Shown here in pieces: positions 8,240 to 17,571 of a stretch of 52,285 nt of DNA (its first letter is position 1; each line of letters opens with the position of its first letter). A program made the position numbers and the translations under genes. The notes below the pieces were generated by a model. It worked only from the letters and a program-made list of their open reading frames with translations, did not search any database and had not been told where the DNA came from. Source of the DNA: an uncultured Bacteroidales bacterium (GTDB taxonomy: Bacteria; Bacteroidota; Bacteroidia; Bacteroidales; UBA932); contig CAMJBH010000014.1 of the NCBI GenBank assembly GCA_946403855.1, forward strand, positions 1-52,285, read 5' to 3'.

Positions 8240-9780
8240 TATTCGGCGGCTTCTTCGCCTTCCTTCTTGAGCTTCTTCTCAGGACGCATCTGAGGGAAGA
8301 ACAGCACGTCTTGAATGGTGGTCTGGCCGGTCATGAACATGGTCAGACGGTCGATACCCATGCCGAGACCGGAGGTGGGCGGCATGCCATATTCAAGCGC
8401 GCGGACGAAGTCCATGTCTATGTACATAGCCTCGTCGTCGCCCTTGCTCTTGAGGGCCGCCTGTTCTTCGAAACGCTCCAGCTGGTCTATCGGGTCGTTG
8501 AGCTCGGAATAAGCGTTGGCCAGCTCCTTGCCGCACACGAAGAGTTCGAAGCGCTCGGTCAGCGAAGGGTCGCTGCGGTGACGCTTGGTCAGCGGAGACA
8601 TCTCCACGGGGTAATCTATGATAAATGTGGGCTGTATGAGCTTGTCTTCACAGTATGCGCCGAAGATGGCGTCGATAAGCTTGCCTTTGCCCATGGACGG
8701 CTCCACAGGCACGTCGAGCTGCTTGCAAGTGGCACGCAACTGCGCTTCATCCATGCCCTTCACGTCCACTCCGGCGTATTCCTTGATGGCGTCGAGAATG
8801 GGCAGACGGCGGTAACTTCCGCCGAAGTCAACCTCCTGCTCGCCGATCTTCACCAGGGTGGTGCCGTTGACCTTGAGGGAAATCTTCTCCAGCATCTTCT
8901 CCACGAAGCTCATCATCCAGTTGTAGTCCTTGTAGGCCACATAAATCTCCATGCAGGTGAACTCCGGATTGTGCGTCTTGTCCATGCCTTCGTTGCGGAA
9001 GTCCTTGGCGAATTCGTACACACCATTGTAGCCGCCCACAATGAGGCGCTTGAGGTACAGCTCGTTAGCTATCCTGAGGTACAGGGGGATGTCCAGCGCA
9101 TTGTGATGGGTTATGAAGGGGCGTGCGGTAGCTCCTCCGGGGATGCCCTGGAGTATAGGGGTCTCCACTTCCAGGCAGCCCGCGGCGTTGAAATACTCAC
9201 GCATGGTGGCTATAATCTGCGCCCTCTTGACGAACACATCCTTTACCTGCGGGTTCACTATGAGGTCCACGTAGCGCTGGCGGTAGCGCAGTTCGGGATC
9301 GGTGAAAGCGTCGTAAACCTGGCCTTCGGCTTCCTTGACTATCGGAAGCACGCGCAGCGACTTGCTCAGGAGAGTGAGCTCCTTGGCGTGAACGCTCAGC
9401 TGGCCGGTCTGGGTTATGAATGCAAACCCTTTGATGCCGATGATGTCGCCAATGTCCAGGAGCTTCTTCCACACGGTGTTGTACATGGTCTTGTCTTCAC
9501 CGGGGCAGATCTCGTCGCGTTTGACGTAGATCTGAATGCGTCCGCTCTCGTCTTGCAGTTCGCCGAACGACGCTGCGCCCATGATGCGGCGGCTCATAAG
9601 CCTTCCCGCTATGCACACTTCGTTGAAATTGCCTTTTTCGGGGTCGTAACCGGCGGTGATTTCAGCTGCGTCGGCGTTGACCGGATATTCTGCTGCCGGA
9701 TAGGGATCTATGCCCAATTCCCTGAGCTTCGCCAGCGATTCGCGGCGAATTTGCTCCTGTTCGCTAAGTTCTATCATCAT
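8239..9780 (-). CDS. lysS: Lysyl-tRNA synthetase, class II
   Basis: Charges tRNA-Lys in the cytoplasm. 513 aa, normal for bacterial LysS. There is an N-terminal OB-fold anticodon-binding domain (about residues 55-155: [19 protein letters not shown]). The class II catalytic core has motif 2 ([15 protein letters not shown]) and motif 3 ([12 protein letters not shown]), with the Lys-site segment [12 protein letters not shown]. The C-terminus has a short Lys/Glu-rich tail. Two consecutive ATGs at 9780 and 9777 are possible starts; longer in-frame extension upstream is unlikely because it would run through the divergent recJ start. A -7 box TACTTTTG (9788-9795) sits just upstream. It is followed, with overlap, by the TrmH-family gene. 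Confidence 0.96.
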   Translation of the reverse strand: MMIELSEQEQIRRESLAKLRELGIDPYPAAEYPVNADAAEITAGYDPEKGNFNEVCIAGRLMSRRIMGAASFGELQDESGRIQIYVKRDEICPGEDKTMYNTVWKKLLDIGDIIGIKGFAFITQTGQLSVHAKELTLLSKSLRVLPIVKEAEGQVYDAFTDPELRYRQRYVDLIVNPQVKDVFVKRAQIIATMREYFNAAGCLEVETPILQGIPGGATARPFITHHNALDIPLYLRIANELYLKRLIVGGYNGVYEFAKDFRNEGMDKTHNPEFTCMEIYVAYKDYNWMMSFVEKMLEKISLKVNGTTLVKIGEQEVDFGGSYRRLPILDAIKEYAGVDVKGMDEAQLRATCKQLDVPVEPSMGKGKLIDAIFGAYCEDKLIQPTFIIDYPVEMSPLTKRHRSDPSLTERFELFVCGKELANAYSELNDPIDQLERFEEQAALKSKGDDEAMYIDMDFVRALEYGMPPTSGLGMGIDRLTMFMTGQTTIQDVLFFPQMRPEKKLKKEGEEAAE

Positions 9781-9787
9781 AACGGTG

Positions 9788-9817
9788 CAAAAGTACGAAT
9801 TATTTTTGTTATCTTTG
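9788..9817. promoter_or_regulatory. Face-to-face lysS / recJ promoter boxes
   Basis: Two exact TAnnTTTG boxes point outward within 30 bp: TACTTTTG on the minus strand (9788-9795) for lysS, and TATCTTTG on the plus strand (9810-9817) for recJ. The recJ ATG at 9824 begins 6 nt after its box, and the lysS ATG at 9780 begins 7 nt after its box, so both leaders would be extremely short. Neither has a TTG at the standard 19-nt distance, so only the -7 parts are supported. Confidence 0.5.
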
Positions 9818-9823
9818 TGAGTT

Positions 9824-11557
9824 ATGATGAAGGAATGCAAGTGGATTGTTAAGGAACAGGCCGATTCTGCCAAAGTGGACAAGCTGTCCGCCGAGGTTGG
9901 AATAGACCGTGTCCTCGCCGATCTGCTGGTCAAGAGAGGGGTAGAAACCTTCGAACAGGCCCGCTCTTTCTTCCGCCCCAGCCTGGACGACCTCCACGAT
10001 CCTTTCCTCATGAAAGACATGGACGAGGCGGTGGAAAGGCTCCACCAGGCCGTCTCTTCAGGCGAGAAAATACTTGTCTATGGCGATTACGACGTGGACG
10101 GCACGACTGCCGTGGCGCTCGTTTATTCCTTCATCAGGCGTTTCACTCCCGACGTGGATTTCTACATCCCCGACCGTTACGACGAAGGCTACGGCGTGTC
10201 CTACAAGGGCATAGACTGGGCAATAGAAGGCGGGTTCAAGCTCATCATAACGCTGGACTGCGGCATCAAGGCGATAGACAAGGCCGAGTATGCCGCTTCC
10301 CGTGGTGTGGACATGATCATCTGCGACCATCACCTGCCGGAGGAGACGCTCCCCGCAGTGGTGGCCGTGCTCGACCCCAAACGGGAAGACTGCACTTATC
10401 CGTTCGACGACCTGTCCGGATGCGGTGTGGGCTTCAAACTGGTGCAGGCCTACAGCCAGCGCTACGGCGTGCCTTTCGAGAGCCTGGTGCCGCTGCTGGA
10501 CCTGTTGGTGGTGAGCATTGCCTCCGATCTCGTGACCATGGTGGGCGAAAACCGCACCCTGGCCCACTTCGGCCTCAAGCAGCTCAACGAGAACCCCCAC
10601 AAGGGCCTGCTGGCCATGATCAACCTCTCCAACCTGGAGCCCGGCCACATCACGATTGACGACATAGTCTTCAAGATCGGCCCACGCATCAACGCCGCCG
10701 GGCGCATGGAGTCGGGCCGCCTTGCCGTGGAACTCCTTACTTCCGAGGACGTTGACCAGGCGATGTTCATAGGGGAGAAGATCAACGAGAGCAACAACGA
10801 CCGCAAAAATATCGACCGCGAAGTCACCAAGGAGGCGCTGGAGATGGTGGAGAGCGGAAGCTGTCTTGCCAAGGAGAATGCCACCGTGGTGTATAACCCC
10901 AAGTGGAGCAAAGGAATAGTGGGAATTGTGGCGTCCCGTCTCGTGGAGGCCTATTACAAGCCCACCGTGGTGCTCACCAAGTCCAACGGATTCGTGACCG
11001 GTTCGGCCCGCAGCGTGCAGGGCTTCGACCTGTATGAGGCCATAGAAAGCTGCGCCGACCTGCTGGAGAACTTCGGCGGACATGTCTATGCAGCCGGCCT
11101 TACCCTGAAGGAAGAGAACGTGCAGGAGTTCGCCAGGCGCCTGGACAGCTTCATAGCCGGAAAGATCACGGCGGAAATGCTGGTGCCGGTAGTGGACATC
11201 GACGCCCGTCTGGACTTCTCCCAGATCACGCCCAAGTTCTTCCGCATCCTCAAGCAGTTCCAACCCTTCGGACCGGGCAACAACAATCCCGTATTTGTGA
11301 CCGAAAACGTGTACGACGCCGGCAACGGACGCAAAGTGGGTGCAGGCGGAATGCATCTGAAACTCGACCTTATACAGGAATCGCAGCCCTATCACCAGAT
11401 CGCCGCCATCGCTTTCAACATGGCGGAATACTACGATTACATTAAATCCGGCAATCCCCTCGACGTGTGCTATTCCATTGTGGAGAACTACTATCGTGGC
11501 AACTCCACCATTCAGCTTCGCGTGAAGGATCTCCGGGAAAGAGAAGAAATAATATGA
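9824..11557 (+). CDS. recJ: Single-stranded-DNA exonuclease RecJ
   Basis: 5'-3' exonuclease acting on single-stranded DNA in recombination and mismatch or base-excision repair. 577 aa. DHH phosphoesterase motifs are present: motif [12 protein letters not shown] (86-96), motif [11 protein letters not shown] (167-174), then GCGVGFKL. The DHHA1 nucleic-acid domain has [13 protein letters not shown]-terminal OB-like region ([12 protein letters not shown]) completes the RecJ architecture. ATG 9824 is used; Met2 at 9827 is an equally possible start. The TGA stop overlaps the amylase ATG as ATGA, an unusual coupling of a repair enzyme with a secreted glycosidase. Confidence 0.95.
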   Translation: MMKECKWIVKEQADSAKVDKLSAEVGIDRVLADLLVKRGVETFEQARSFFRPSLDDLHDPFLMKDMDEAVERLHQAVSSGEKILVYGDYDVDGTTAVALVYSFIRRFTPDVDFYIPDRYDEGYGVSYKGIDWAIEGGFKLIITLDCGIKAIDKAEYAASRGVDMIICDHHLPEETLPAVVAVLDPKREDCTYPFDDLSGCGVGFKLVQAYSQRYGVPFESLVPLLDLLVVSIASDLVTMVGENRTLAHFGLKQLNENPHKGLLAMINLSNLEPGHITIDDIVFKIGPRINAAGRMESGRLAVELLTSEDVDQAMFIGEKINESNNDRKNIDREVTKEALEMVESGSCLAKENATVVYNPKWSKGIVGIVASRLVEAYYKPTVVLTKSNGFVTGSARSVQGFDLYEAIESCADLLENFGGHVYAAGLTLKEENVQEFARRLDSFIAGKITAEMLVPVVDIDARLDFSQITPKFFRILKQFQPFGPGNNNPVFVTENVYDAGNGRKVGAGGMHLKLDLIQESQPYHQIAAIAFNMAEYYDYIKSGNPLDVCYSIVENYYRGNSTIQLRVKDLREREEII

Positions 11558-13437
11558 AAAAGATCCTGACTACCTTGTTCGCCGCCCTTGGAGCGGCTTT
11601 GTGCGTTTGTGCCCAGCCGGCCCCCGGCAGCTTCCACCAGACTTGGCAGAAAGGCCCGAAATGGCTGGAGAATGCCGTCATCTACCAGGTATATCCGTCT
11701 TCTTACAAAGATTCCGACGGCAACGGAATAGGTGATATCCAGGGAGTTATTTCCAAGCTGGACTATATCTCGAGCCTTGGCGTGACTGCAATATGGTTCA
11801 ATCCTCTTTTTGAGTCCGGCTGGATAGACGGAGGCTACGACGTGCTCGATTTTTATAAGGTCGATCCTCGCTTCGGCACCAACAACGACCTCGTGGAACT
11901 TGTGCAGAAGGCCCATGCCAAAGGCATAAAAGTCATGCTGGACCTGGTGGCGGGACACACCTCCGACAAGCATCCTTGGTTCCTCCAGAGCGCCCAGGAC
12001 ACCAACCTGCAGTACTCCGACTATTATATCTGGAGCGACCGTCTTCCCGATGACAAAGCCCGGAAAGACCTGGAGAAAATGCTCAAGGATCCCAACTACA
12101 TGCAGAATACGACAGGCAAATGGATGAAGAGCGATTACCCGCGTGCCAAGTATTACTACAAGAACTTCTATGCTTGTCAGCCGGCGCTCAACTATGGTTA
12201 TGCCAACCCCGACCCGTCCCGGCCGTGGGAGCAGGGCGTTGACGCTCCGGGCCCTAAGGCCGTGCGGCAGGAGCTAAAGAACATCCTGGCGTTCTGGTAC
12301 AGCAAAGGTGTGGACGGATTCCGCGTGGATATGGCCTCGAGCCTGGTCAAGAACGATCGCGACAAGAGGGAGATAATGCGTCTGTGGCGCGAAATGCGTG
12401 CTTGGCAGGATGCAAATTACCCCGAACGAGTGCTTATGGCTGAATGGAACGATCCGAAGTACTGCCTTGCCGGCGGCTTCAATGTGGACATGAATCTGAA
12501 CAGCGTCAAATCGGCCAACAGGCGCATGTACTTCGACACCAAGCACCAGGCCGACGGCGGCAGCTATTTCTCACTCAACGGAGGCGCTCCTTCCCTGAAA
12601 GACCTGTACGGAAATCCCTGGCCCGAAGATAAGCTGGACCTCGAAACAACGCCGGGACAGATGCTCAAATCGTACTACGATTACATCACCGATGTCTTCG
12701 ACTGGACCCGCGACTGGGGCTACTTCGCTTCGATAACCGGCAATCATGATCATCTGCGCTTCAACACCGGAGCCCGCAACGACCCTTCACAGCTAAAAGT
12801 CATGATGACCTGGATCATGACCATGCCGCTGCCTATACTGTACTACGGCGATGAAATAGGCCTGCGCAGCCTTGTAGACCTGCCCAATGTCGAAGGAGCC
12901 AACCACAACGGAAAAGAAAGGGCCGGCGGACGCAGCCCCATGCAGTGGAATTCGGAGCCTAACGCCGGTTTCAGCACCTGCGCCCCCGAGAATATCTACA
13001 TCCCCGTGTGCCCAGAGTGGACCCCGGCCACAAGCTACCCGATGTATCTTGAATGGAAGGCCGCAGGAAGCAAGAATCCCACTGCTCCCGGCGCCATAAC
13101 CGTTGAGTCTCAAGAAGGCGACCCTCAGTCGCTTCTCAACTGGACTCGCGCCCTCATAAAACTGCGCAAAGAGAACAAGGCGTTCTGGGCTTCTTCCCGC
13201 TTCGAACCGGTCTTTGACGAAAGCCGCCCTTATCCTATGCTGTTCCTGCGTACCGACGGCCTTGATACTTATCTGATAGCGCTCAATCCGACATCCAAGA
13301 AGCAGAAAGCGACTCTGGATCTCAGTTCCCAGGCGCCCTCTACGGTATTGAATTCAGGAAAGTTCTCCTGCAAGACAGGCCGCAAGGGCCTTCAGATCAA
13401 CATGGGTCCGGTGAGCGCCGCCGTGGTTAAGCTATAG
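11554..13437 (+). CDS. Secreted alpha-amylase family protein (GH13)
   Basis: 627 aa. The signal peptide ([21 protein letters not shown]) indicates periplasmic or surface location. The GH13 (beta/alpha)8 barrel starts at AVIYQVYPSSYKDSDGNGIGD. Catalytic residues are visible: nucleophile Asp259 in GFRVDMA, acid/base Glu297 in MAEWND, transition-state Asp399 in GNHDHLRF. GDIQGVISKLDYI and YYGDEIG are also typical. The order resembles oligo-1,6-glucosidase / maltogenic types, but specificity (starch, maltodextrin, trehalose) cannot be fixed by eye. A C-terminal beta-sandwich domain follows (about 545-627). The ATG at 11554 is chosen for its signal peptide and ATGA overlap with recJ; an in-frame start at 11467 lies inside recJ. 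The 3' end overlaps the DUF4249 gene by 6 bp. Confidence 0.93.
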   Translation: MKKILTTLFAALGAALCVCAQPAPGSFHQTWQKGPKWLENAVIYQVYPSSYKDSDGNGIGDIQGVISKLDYISSLGVTAIWFNPLFESGWIDGGYDVLDFYKVDPRFGTNNDLVELVQKAHAKGIKVMLDLVAGHTSDKHPWFLQSAQDTNLQYSDYYIWSDRLPDDKARKDLEKMLKDPNYMQNTTGKWMKSDYPRAKYYYKNFYACQPALNYGYANPDPSRPWEQGVDAPGPKAVRQELKNILAFWYSKGVDGFRVDMASSLVKNDRDKREIMRLWREMRAWQDANYPERVLMAEWNDPKYCLAGGFNVDMNLNSVKSANRRMYFDTKHQADGGSYFSLNGGAPSLKDLYGNPWPEDKLDLETTPGQMLKSYYDYITDVFDWTRDWGYFASITGNHDHLRFNTGARNDPSQLKVMMTWIMTMPLPILYYGDEIGLRSLVDLPNVEGANHNGKERAGGRSPMQWNSEPNAGFSTCAPENIYIPVCPEWTPATSYPMYLEWKAAGSKNPTAPGAITVESQEGDPQSLLNWTRALIKLRKENKAFWASSRFEPVFDESRPYPMLFLRTDGLDTYLIALNPTSKKQKATLDLSSQAPSTVLNSGKFSCKTGRKGLQINMGPVSAAVVKL

Positions 13438-14517
13438 CCACCCGGTACGGACTCCGCTGAGACCTCCGACTATGCCCAGGCCTCCCTGCACATTAGAGTA
13501 GGTGAAATTGGGAGGTGTAACCCCAAAGTTGGAAAGGAGGTTGAACCTCATGAGGTACTGGGCTTTGTAATAATTATATAGCTCTTCGGAGAGGCGGTAA
13601 AGCTCTACTACATATTCTGCGTTATCGACTAAGACGATAGACGGCACATCAGGCACTTCTCCCGGCATTTCCGGTATTTCCGGCACTGCCGGGATTTCCT
13701 GTCCGTCAGGATCGTCCGGAGCGGGCAGTTCAAAGTCTTCTGGCAGCAGAGACTGCCAGTTGAAGCCGGACTTGCTCACGTAGAAAGAATAGATATTGTC
13801 TTGGAACTGCTTGTAGGTCAGGAGCATCATGGGTCCGGATGTCGTGTCGGCCTCTTCTGTAAGGGATCCGGCATATTCGGCATTGGCGAATGCGTCGAGG
13901 TCGAGCGAATTCAGGTCTTCGCGAGAGGCCACCTGCCCGGGAAGCTTGTAGCTGTAAAAGACAGTCGTATCAAGCGATTTGCCTAAGCTTACTATGGTGT
14001 TGCGCTCCAATATCCTTAGGCCGTAGTATTCGCCTTCCTTTATTTCGCCCGCCAGCTTTACATTGACTTTCAGCGTGTTGCCAGTAGTATCTTCGGCCAC
14101 GGGAATCATCTCTACACCGGCCAGTTCCGGGAGCGGAGGCAAGGTGGTGCATGCATAGGCATCCGGGGCGGAGCCGCCATCTACCTTTACTTCTATGCGG
14201 TCTCCACTTTTAAGCTCAGTATTCTCCAGGGTCAGGGTGAGCATATTCCCGTCCGTAGTGAAGTCGGGGGATATCTTTGCGGAGCTTCCGTTTATACTGA
14301 CGGAAACATCGCCGGGCTTGGGGGCATGCAGGCCTGCAGCTTTGCCGTAGGCCGGGTCTGCATATGCAATGTTGAGCCTGGGCGTACTGTATGGGCAGGA
14401 AGGCAGGTATTCTATGTAGATGGCAGGGTCTGACACGTTGTCCAGCGGGAAGGGAAACTCGCAGGAGACGGCAGCCAGGAGCAGGAAGGCGGGCAGAAGT
14501 GTGCGGAGCAATTTCAT
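13432..14517 (-). CDS. DUF4249-family lipoprotein, TonB-receptor partner
   Basis: 361 aa. Lipoprotein signal with lipobox AAVSC (Cys19). It opens with PFPLDNVSDPAIYIEYLPS and a Big/Ig-like beta-rich region (PGDVSVSINGSSAKI), ending in SNFGVTPPNFTYSNVQGGLGIVGG. The late-position FS..FTYSNV..G.GI(F/V)GG.S signature is, from memory, the hallmark of DUF4249 proteins. These are normally encoded next to TonB-dependent receptors, as here: its ATG follows the receptor stop by 4 nt. It is presumably an outer-membrane surface lipoprotein helping capture or gate the receptor's substrate. A Pro/Glu-rich stretch near residues 260-290 (VPEIPEMPGEVPDVP) lies inside the domain. Confidence 0.85.
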   Translation of the reverse strand: MKLLRTLLPAFLLLAAVSCEFPFPLDNVSDPAIYIEYLPSCPYSTPRLNIAYADPAYGKAAGLHAPKPGDVSVSINGSSAKISPDFTTDGNMLTLTLENTELKSGDRIEVKVDGGSAPDAYACTTLPPLPELAGVEMIPVAEDTTGNTLKVNVKLAGEIKEGEYYGLRILERNTIVSLGKSLDTTVFYSYKLPGQVASREDLNSLDLDAFANAEYAGSLTEEADTTSGPMMLLTYKQFQDNIYSFYVSKSGFNWQSLLPEDFELPAPDDPDGQEIPAVPEIPEMPGEVPDVPSIVLVDNAEYVVELYRLSEELYNYYKAQYLMRFNLLSNFGVTPPNFTYSNVQGGLGIVGGLSGVRTGWL

Positions 14518-14521
14518 GGCG

Positions 14522-16648
14522 TCAGAATTTATATCCGACGCTCAAAGTCGGGATGATTGGCACCAGGCCATAAGCCATGCCTATGTATTTGCCGTCGGCA
14601 TCTGTGTCAAGCATGGCAAAAGAGGCGTTGAGGTGGTTGTAAACGTTGTAGATGCTCAGGTTGAAGTTGAGCGTGCGGCCTTGGTTGAAAAATATCCTGT
14701 AATCTACGCCGATGTCGAGCCTGTGATAGTCGGGGAGCTTGGCGTTGTACGGCGCCTGGTAGAGCAGGGCGGAAGTGCCGTCTTCGTATTGGATGACATG
14801 GCTCGGCAGGGTGATACGGTTGCCGGAGTGGTAGTTCCAGTTGGCGAAGATGTTCCATTTCTTGCTTGGCCGCCAGGTCGCTACGAGATTGACTTTGTGG
14901 CGGTTGTCGTTGTGGTCGGGGAAGCGGAACATGGAGTATGCTTCGAACTCGCGCCAGGACCAGCCGAGAGTATAGTATGCCGACAATTCGATTTTCGGCA
15001 CCGAATAAGTGGCTTCCAGTTCCAGTCCGTAAGACTCTCCTTTGCCGGTGGTGAACGACTTCTCCCAGTTCACCAGCGGGGGATAGAAGGCATTTGCGCC
15101 GTTGTAGGCAAGCATGCCGTTCATGGTCTTGTACCAACCCTCGATGTTGATTTTGAAGTTGCCGGGAGTAAGGTACAATCCGCCTGCTATCTGATCGGAT
15201 ACCATGGGCCCTGCACCCGGTACTGACGGCATCCAGCTGTTGGTGGGGAGGTCTATGTACATGGCCGACACCAGGTGGGCGTACTGGCTCATGCGGGTGT
15301 AGGAAAGCTTGACGCAGGCAGCGTTGGTAATGAGCCACTTGAGTGCTGCACGCGGTTCCAGCGACGTCCAGCTCTTGAGCCTGGTACCGAACAGCGAAGC
15401 CCTCAGGCCGGCATTCAGGGTGAAATTGTAGCTGATGAAGATTTCATCTTCGATGTAGATGGCCGGCTCCCAGGAAGTGTAGCGGTCGCCTTCTTCGCCG
15501 TTGTTCTCTTCGGGCTCGGTGCCGGCGAAGGAATTGCGCTGATCGTACTTCCTGCCTGTATTGTAGCCGTGAAGGGCGGCAGCCGCTCCGAAACGGACGT
15601 GGTGGAACGAGTTGGGGTACCAGTCAAGGTCGTACTTCAGGCCTCCGTCGCGCACTGCGCAGATATTGTCGTCGTTCCAGTACATGCTGCTGCGCCCGTT
15701 GGTGCCGGGGTAACTGATGTCGAAGGTGTATCCGACGTCGGAGTTGCTGCGGGTGTAGTAGGCGAGCATCTTCCCCTTCAGCTTGGCATTGTATTTCGAT
15801 TCCCAAGACAGAGAGCCCGCCAGCGTGCCCCAGATGGTCCTTATGCCAAGGTCCATGTAGGCATCGTCTTCTTCCTTGATGCCGGCGCGGAGGTTGTCCT
15901 CGCCCCAGTAGATTGTGGCGTTGAGCTTGTTGCGCTCGTCTATTTTGTGCGTGATGCGTCCGTTGAAGTCCCACATGGCGTAGGCCCCACGGGCCGTTGT
16001 GCCGTCGCCGTTGCGCCTGTTGGCATAGGCTATTGCGGGTATCGTGATGACGTCCATCCAGGAACGTCTGAGGCCGAAGTTCACGCAGGTGCGGTCTTTC
16101 CAGACGGGACCTTCGATGTGGAGTCTGCCGTCGATGAGTCCAAGCGACGCTCCGCCGTGCCAGCGCTCCATATTGCCTTCCGAGGTCTCCACGTCCACTA
16201 CCGATGACAGCCTGCCGCCGTAACGGGCTGGGAAGCCGCTCTTGTAGAAGTCGAGATTCTCTACCACATCGGTGTTGAAGCTCGAGAAGAAACCTCCGAA
16301 ATGGCTGATGTTGTACAGGGGAACGCCGTCGAGCAGGAACAGATTGTCGGCTCCGTCGCCGCCGTGGACGTACAGACCGCTCATGAGTTCGTTGCCTGCC
16401 GCCACTCCCGGCAGTATCTGGAGCTGTTTTATTATGTCCGGAGTGCCGAATACGGCAACGCCGCTGCGCAGTTTGTCCCCATCCAGGCGCATGAGACCGG
16501 TCTGGGTGGTGTTGCGCATCTTTTCCTTCACGGCCGTGACGTACGAAGTGTCAAGGGTGTCGATGCGTTCGATTTCCTGTGCTGCGGCGCTGGCTGTTAC
16601 GGACAACGCAACGGCTGCCGCCAAAACTATTCTGACTTTTTGCTTCAA
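14522..16648 (-). CDS. TonB-dependent outer-membrane receptor
   Basis: 708 aa with signal peptide MKQKVRIVLAAAVALSVTASAAAQ. Plug domain: IIKQLQILPGVAAGNELMSGLYVHGGDGADNLFLLDGVPLYN, then a beta-barrel with alternating aromatic strands and a C-terminal aromatic residue (VGYKF) needed for BAM insertion. The carboxypeptidase-regulatory-like extension common in Bacteroidetes receptors is absent; only about 30 residues precede the plug, and they include a TonB-box-like DTLDTSYVTA. The only start that fits the signal peptide is TTG at 16648, which overlaps the serA stop as TTGA, so translation is coupled to serA. It is paired with the DUF4249 lipoprotein downstream. The substrate is unknown; the serine-operon context gives no direct clue. 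Confidence 0.92.
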   Translation of the reverse strand: MKQKVRIVLAAAVALSVTASAAAQEIERIDTLDTSYVTAVKEKMRNTTQTGLMRLDGDKLRSGVAVFGTPDIIKQLQILPGVAAGNELMSGLYVHGGDGADNLFLLDGVPLYNISHFGGFFSSFNTDVVENLDFYKSGFPARYGGRLSSVVDVETSEGNMERWHGGASLGLIDGRLHIEGPVWKDRTCVNFGLRRSWMDVITIPAIAYANRRNGDGTTARGAYAMWDFNGRITHKIDERNKLNATIYWGEDNLRAGIKEEDDAYMDLGIRTIWGTLAGSLSWESKYNAKLKGKMLAYYTRSNSDVGYTFDISYPGTNGRSSMYWNDDNICAVRDGGLKYDLDWYPNSFHHVRFGAAAALHGYNTGRKYDQRNSFAGTEPEENNGEEGDRYTSWEPAIYIEDEIFISYNFTLNAGLRASLFGTRLKSWTSLEPRAALKWLITNAACVKLSYTRMSQYAHLVSAMYIDLPTNSWMPSVPGAGPMVSDQIAGGLYLTPGNFKINIEGWYKTMNGMLAYNGANAFYPPLVNWEKSFTTGKGESYGLELEATYSVPKIELSAYYTLGWSWREFEAYSMFRFPDHNDNRHKVNLVATWRPSKKWNIFANWNYHSGNRITLPSHVIQYEDGTSALLYQAPYNAKLPDYHRLDIGVDYRIFFNQGRTLNFNLSIYNVYNHLNASFAMLDTDADGKYIGMAYGLVPIIPTLSVGYKF

Positions 16649-17565
16649 CGGTTGACCTGGAAACGGGTGTTGCCTGTGGCAAAGAAGTCAGCGATCTGAC
16701 GTGCGGCGGCAAGTCCGGCATTGATGTTGGCCTCGGCGGTCTGGGCGCCCATCTTCTTGGGCGTAGCGAAAACACGCAGGCCGAACTTCTCCTGAAGGGC
16801 TGCGTAATTGTCCGGAGCCACGTCGGTAATGTATTTAAGGTCGGGACGTTCTTCCAGAGCCTTCTCGAGTCCGGCTTCGTCTATCACCTCCTTGCGGGCG
16901 GTGTTCACCAGAGTGGCGCCTTTGGGCATGCTGCTGATCAGCTGATAGCCGATGCTCCCTATGGTCTGGGGCGTTGCCGGGATGTGGATGGACACGTAGT
17001 CGGAACTGCTGTAGAGTTCTTCGAGAGAAGATGCGGGCTCGGCGCCGCCGGCCTCAATCTGCTCGTCTTTGAGGAAGGGATCGATGGCTTTTACCTTCAT
17101 GCCCAGGGCTTTGGCCTTGGCTCCCACCAGCCTTCCCACGTTGCCGAAGGCCTGGATGCCAAGGGTCTTGCCGCAGATCTCGCTGCCTGTGGCGGGGGTG
17201 AACTGGGTGCGGGCCATGAATATCATCATGGCTATGGCCAATTCGGCCACTGCGTTGGAATTCTGTCCGGGAGTGTTCATGACCACGATCCCGCGGGCAG
17301 AGGCTGCTTCAAGGTCCACATTGTCGAAGCCGGCGCCTGCGCGCACCACGATTTTGAGCTTCGGGGCTGCGGCGATGACCTCGGCCGTGACTTTGTCGGA
17401 GCGTACGATCATGCCGTCGGCGTCGGCCGCTGCCGCCATGAGTTCGTCCTGTCCGGCATATTTTTCAAGCAGGACGGCATCGTGTCCGGCTGCCTGCAGT
17501 ATCTCTTTGATGCCGTTCACGGCTGCCGCCGCAAAGGGCTTCTGGGTTGCTATGAGAACTTTCAT
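16645..17565 (-). CDS. serA: D-3-phosphoglycerate dehydrogenase, short type with catalytic Lys in place of His
   Basis: First enzyme of serine biosynthesis, oxidising 3-phosphoglycerate to 3-phosphohydroxypyruvate with NAD+. 306 aa, without the C-terminal ACT/ASB regulatory domains of E. coli SerA. The Rossmann motif is GIQAFGNVGRLVG (136-148). Active-site Arg lies in NTARKEV (R224). The position that is His in most family members (TPHxGA) is Lys270 in TPKKMGAQT. The same replacement is known from Entamoeba histolytica type IIIK PGDH and, from memory, common in Bacteroidetes. It begins 6 nt after the serC stop and ends in TTGA overlap with the TonB receptor. No serB-like phosphatase is in the window. 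Confidence 0.92.
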   Translation of the reverse strand: MKVLIATQKPFAAAAVNGIKEILQAAGHDAVLLEKYAGQDELMAAAADADGMIVRSDKVTAEVIAAAPKLKIVVRAGAGFDNVDLEAASARGIVVMNTPGQNSNAVAELAIAMMIFMARTQFTPATGSEICGKTLGIQAFGNVGRLVGAKAKALGMKVKAIDPFLKDEQIEAGGAEPASSLEELYSSSDYVSIHIPATPQTIGSIGYQLISSMPKGATLVNTARKEVIDEAGLEKALEERPDLKYITDVAPDNYAALQEKFGLRVFATPKKMGAQTAEANINAGLAAARQIADFFATGNTRFQVNR

Positions 17566-17571
17566 GATTAA

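Noticed and set aside
8311..9852. 513-codon open frame antisense to lysS
   Set aside because: It lies entirely opposite a clear LysS and its composition (His/Val/Leu/Ala/Glu-rich, no motifs) is the shadow expected from G/C-rich third positions.
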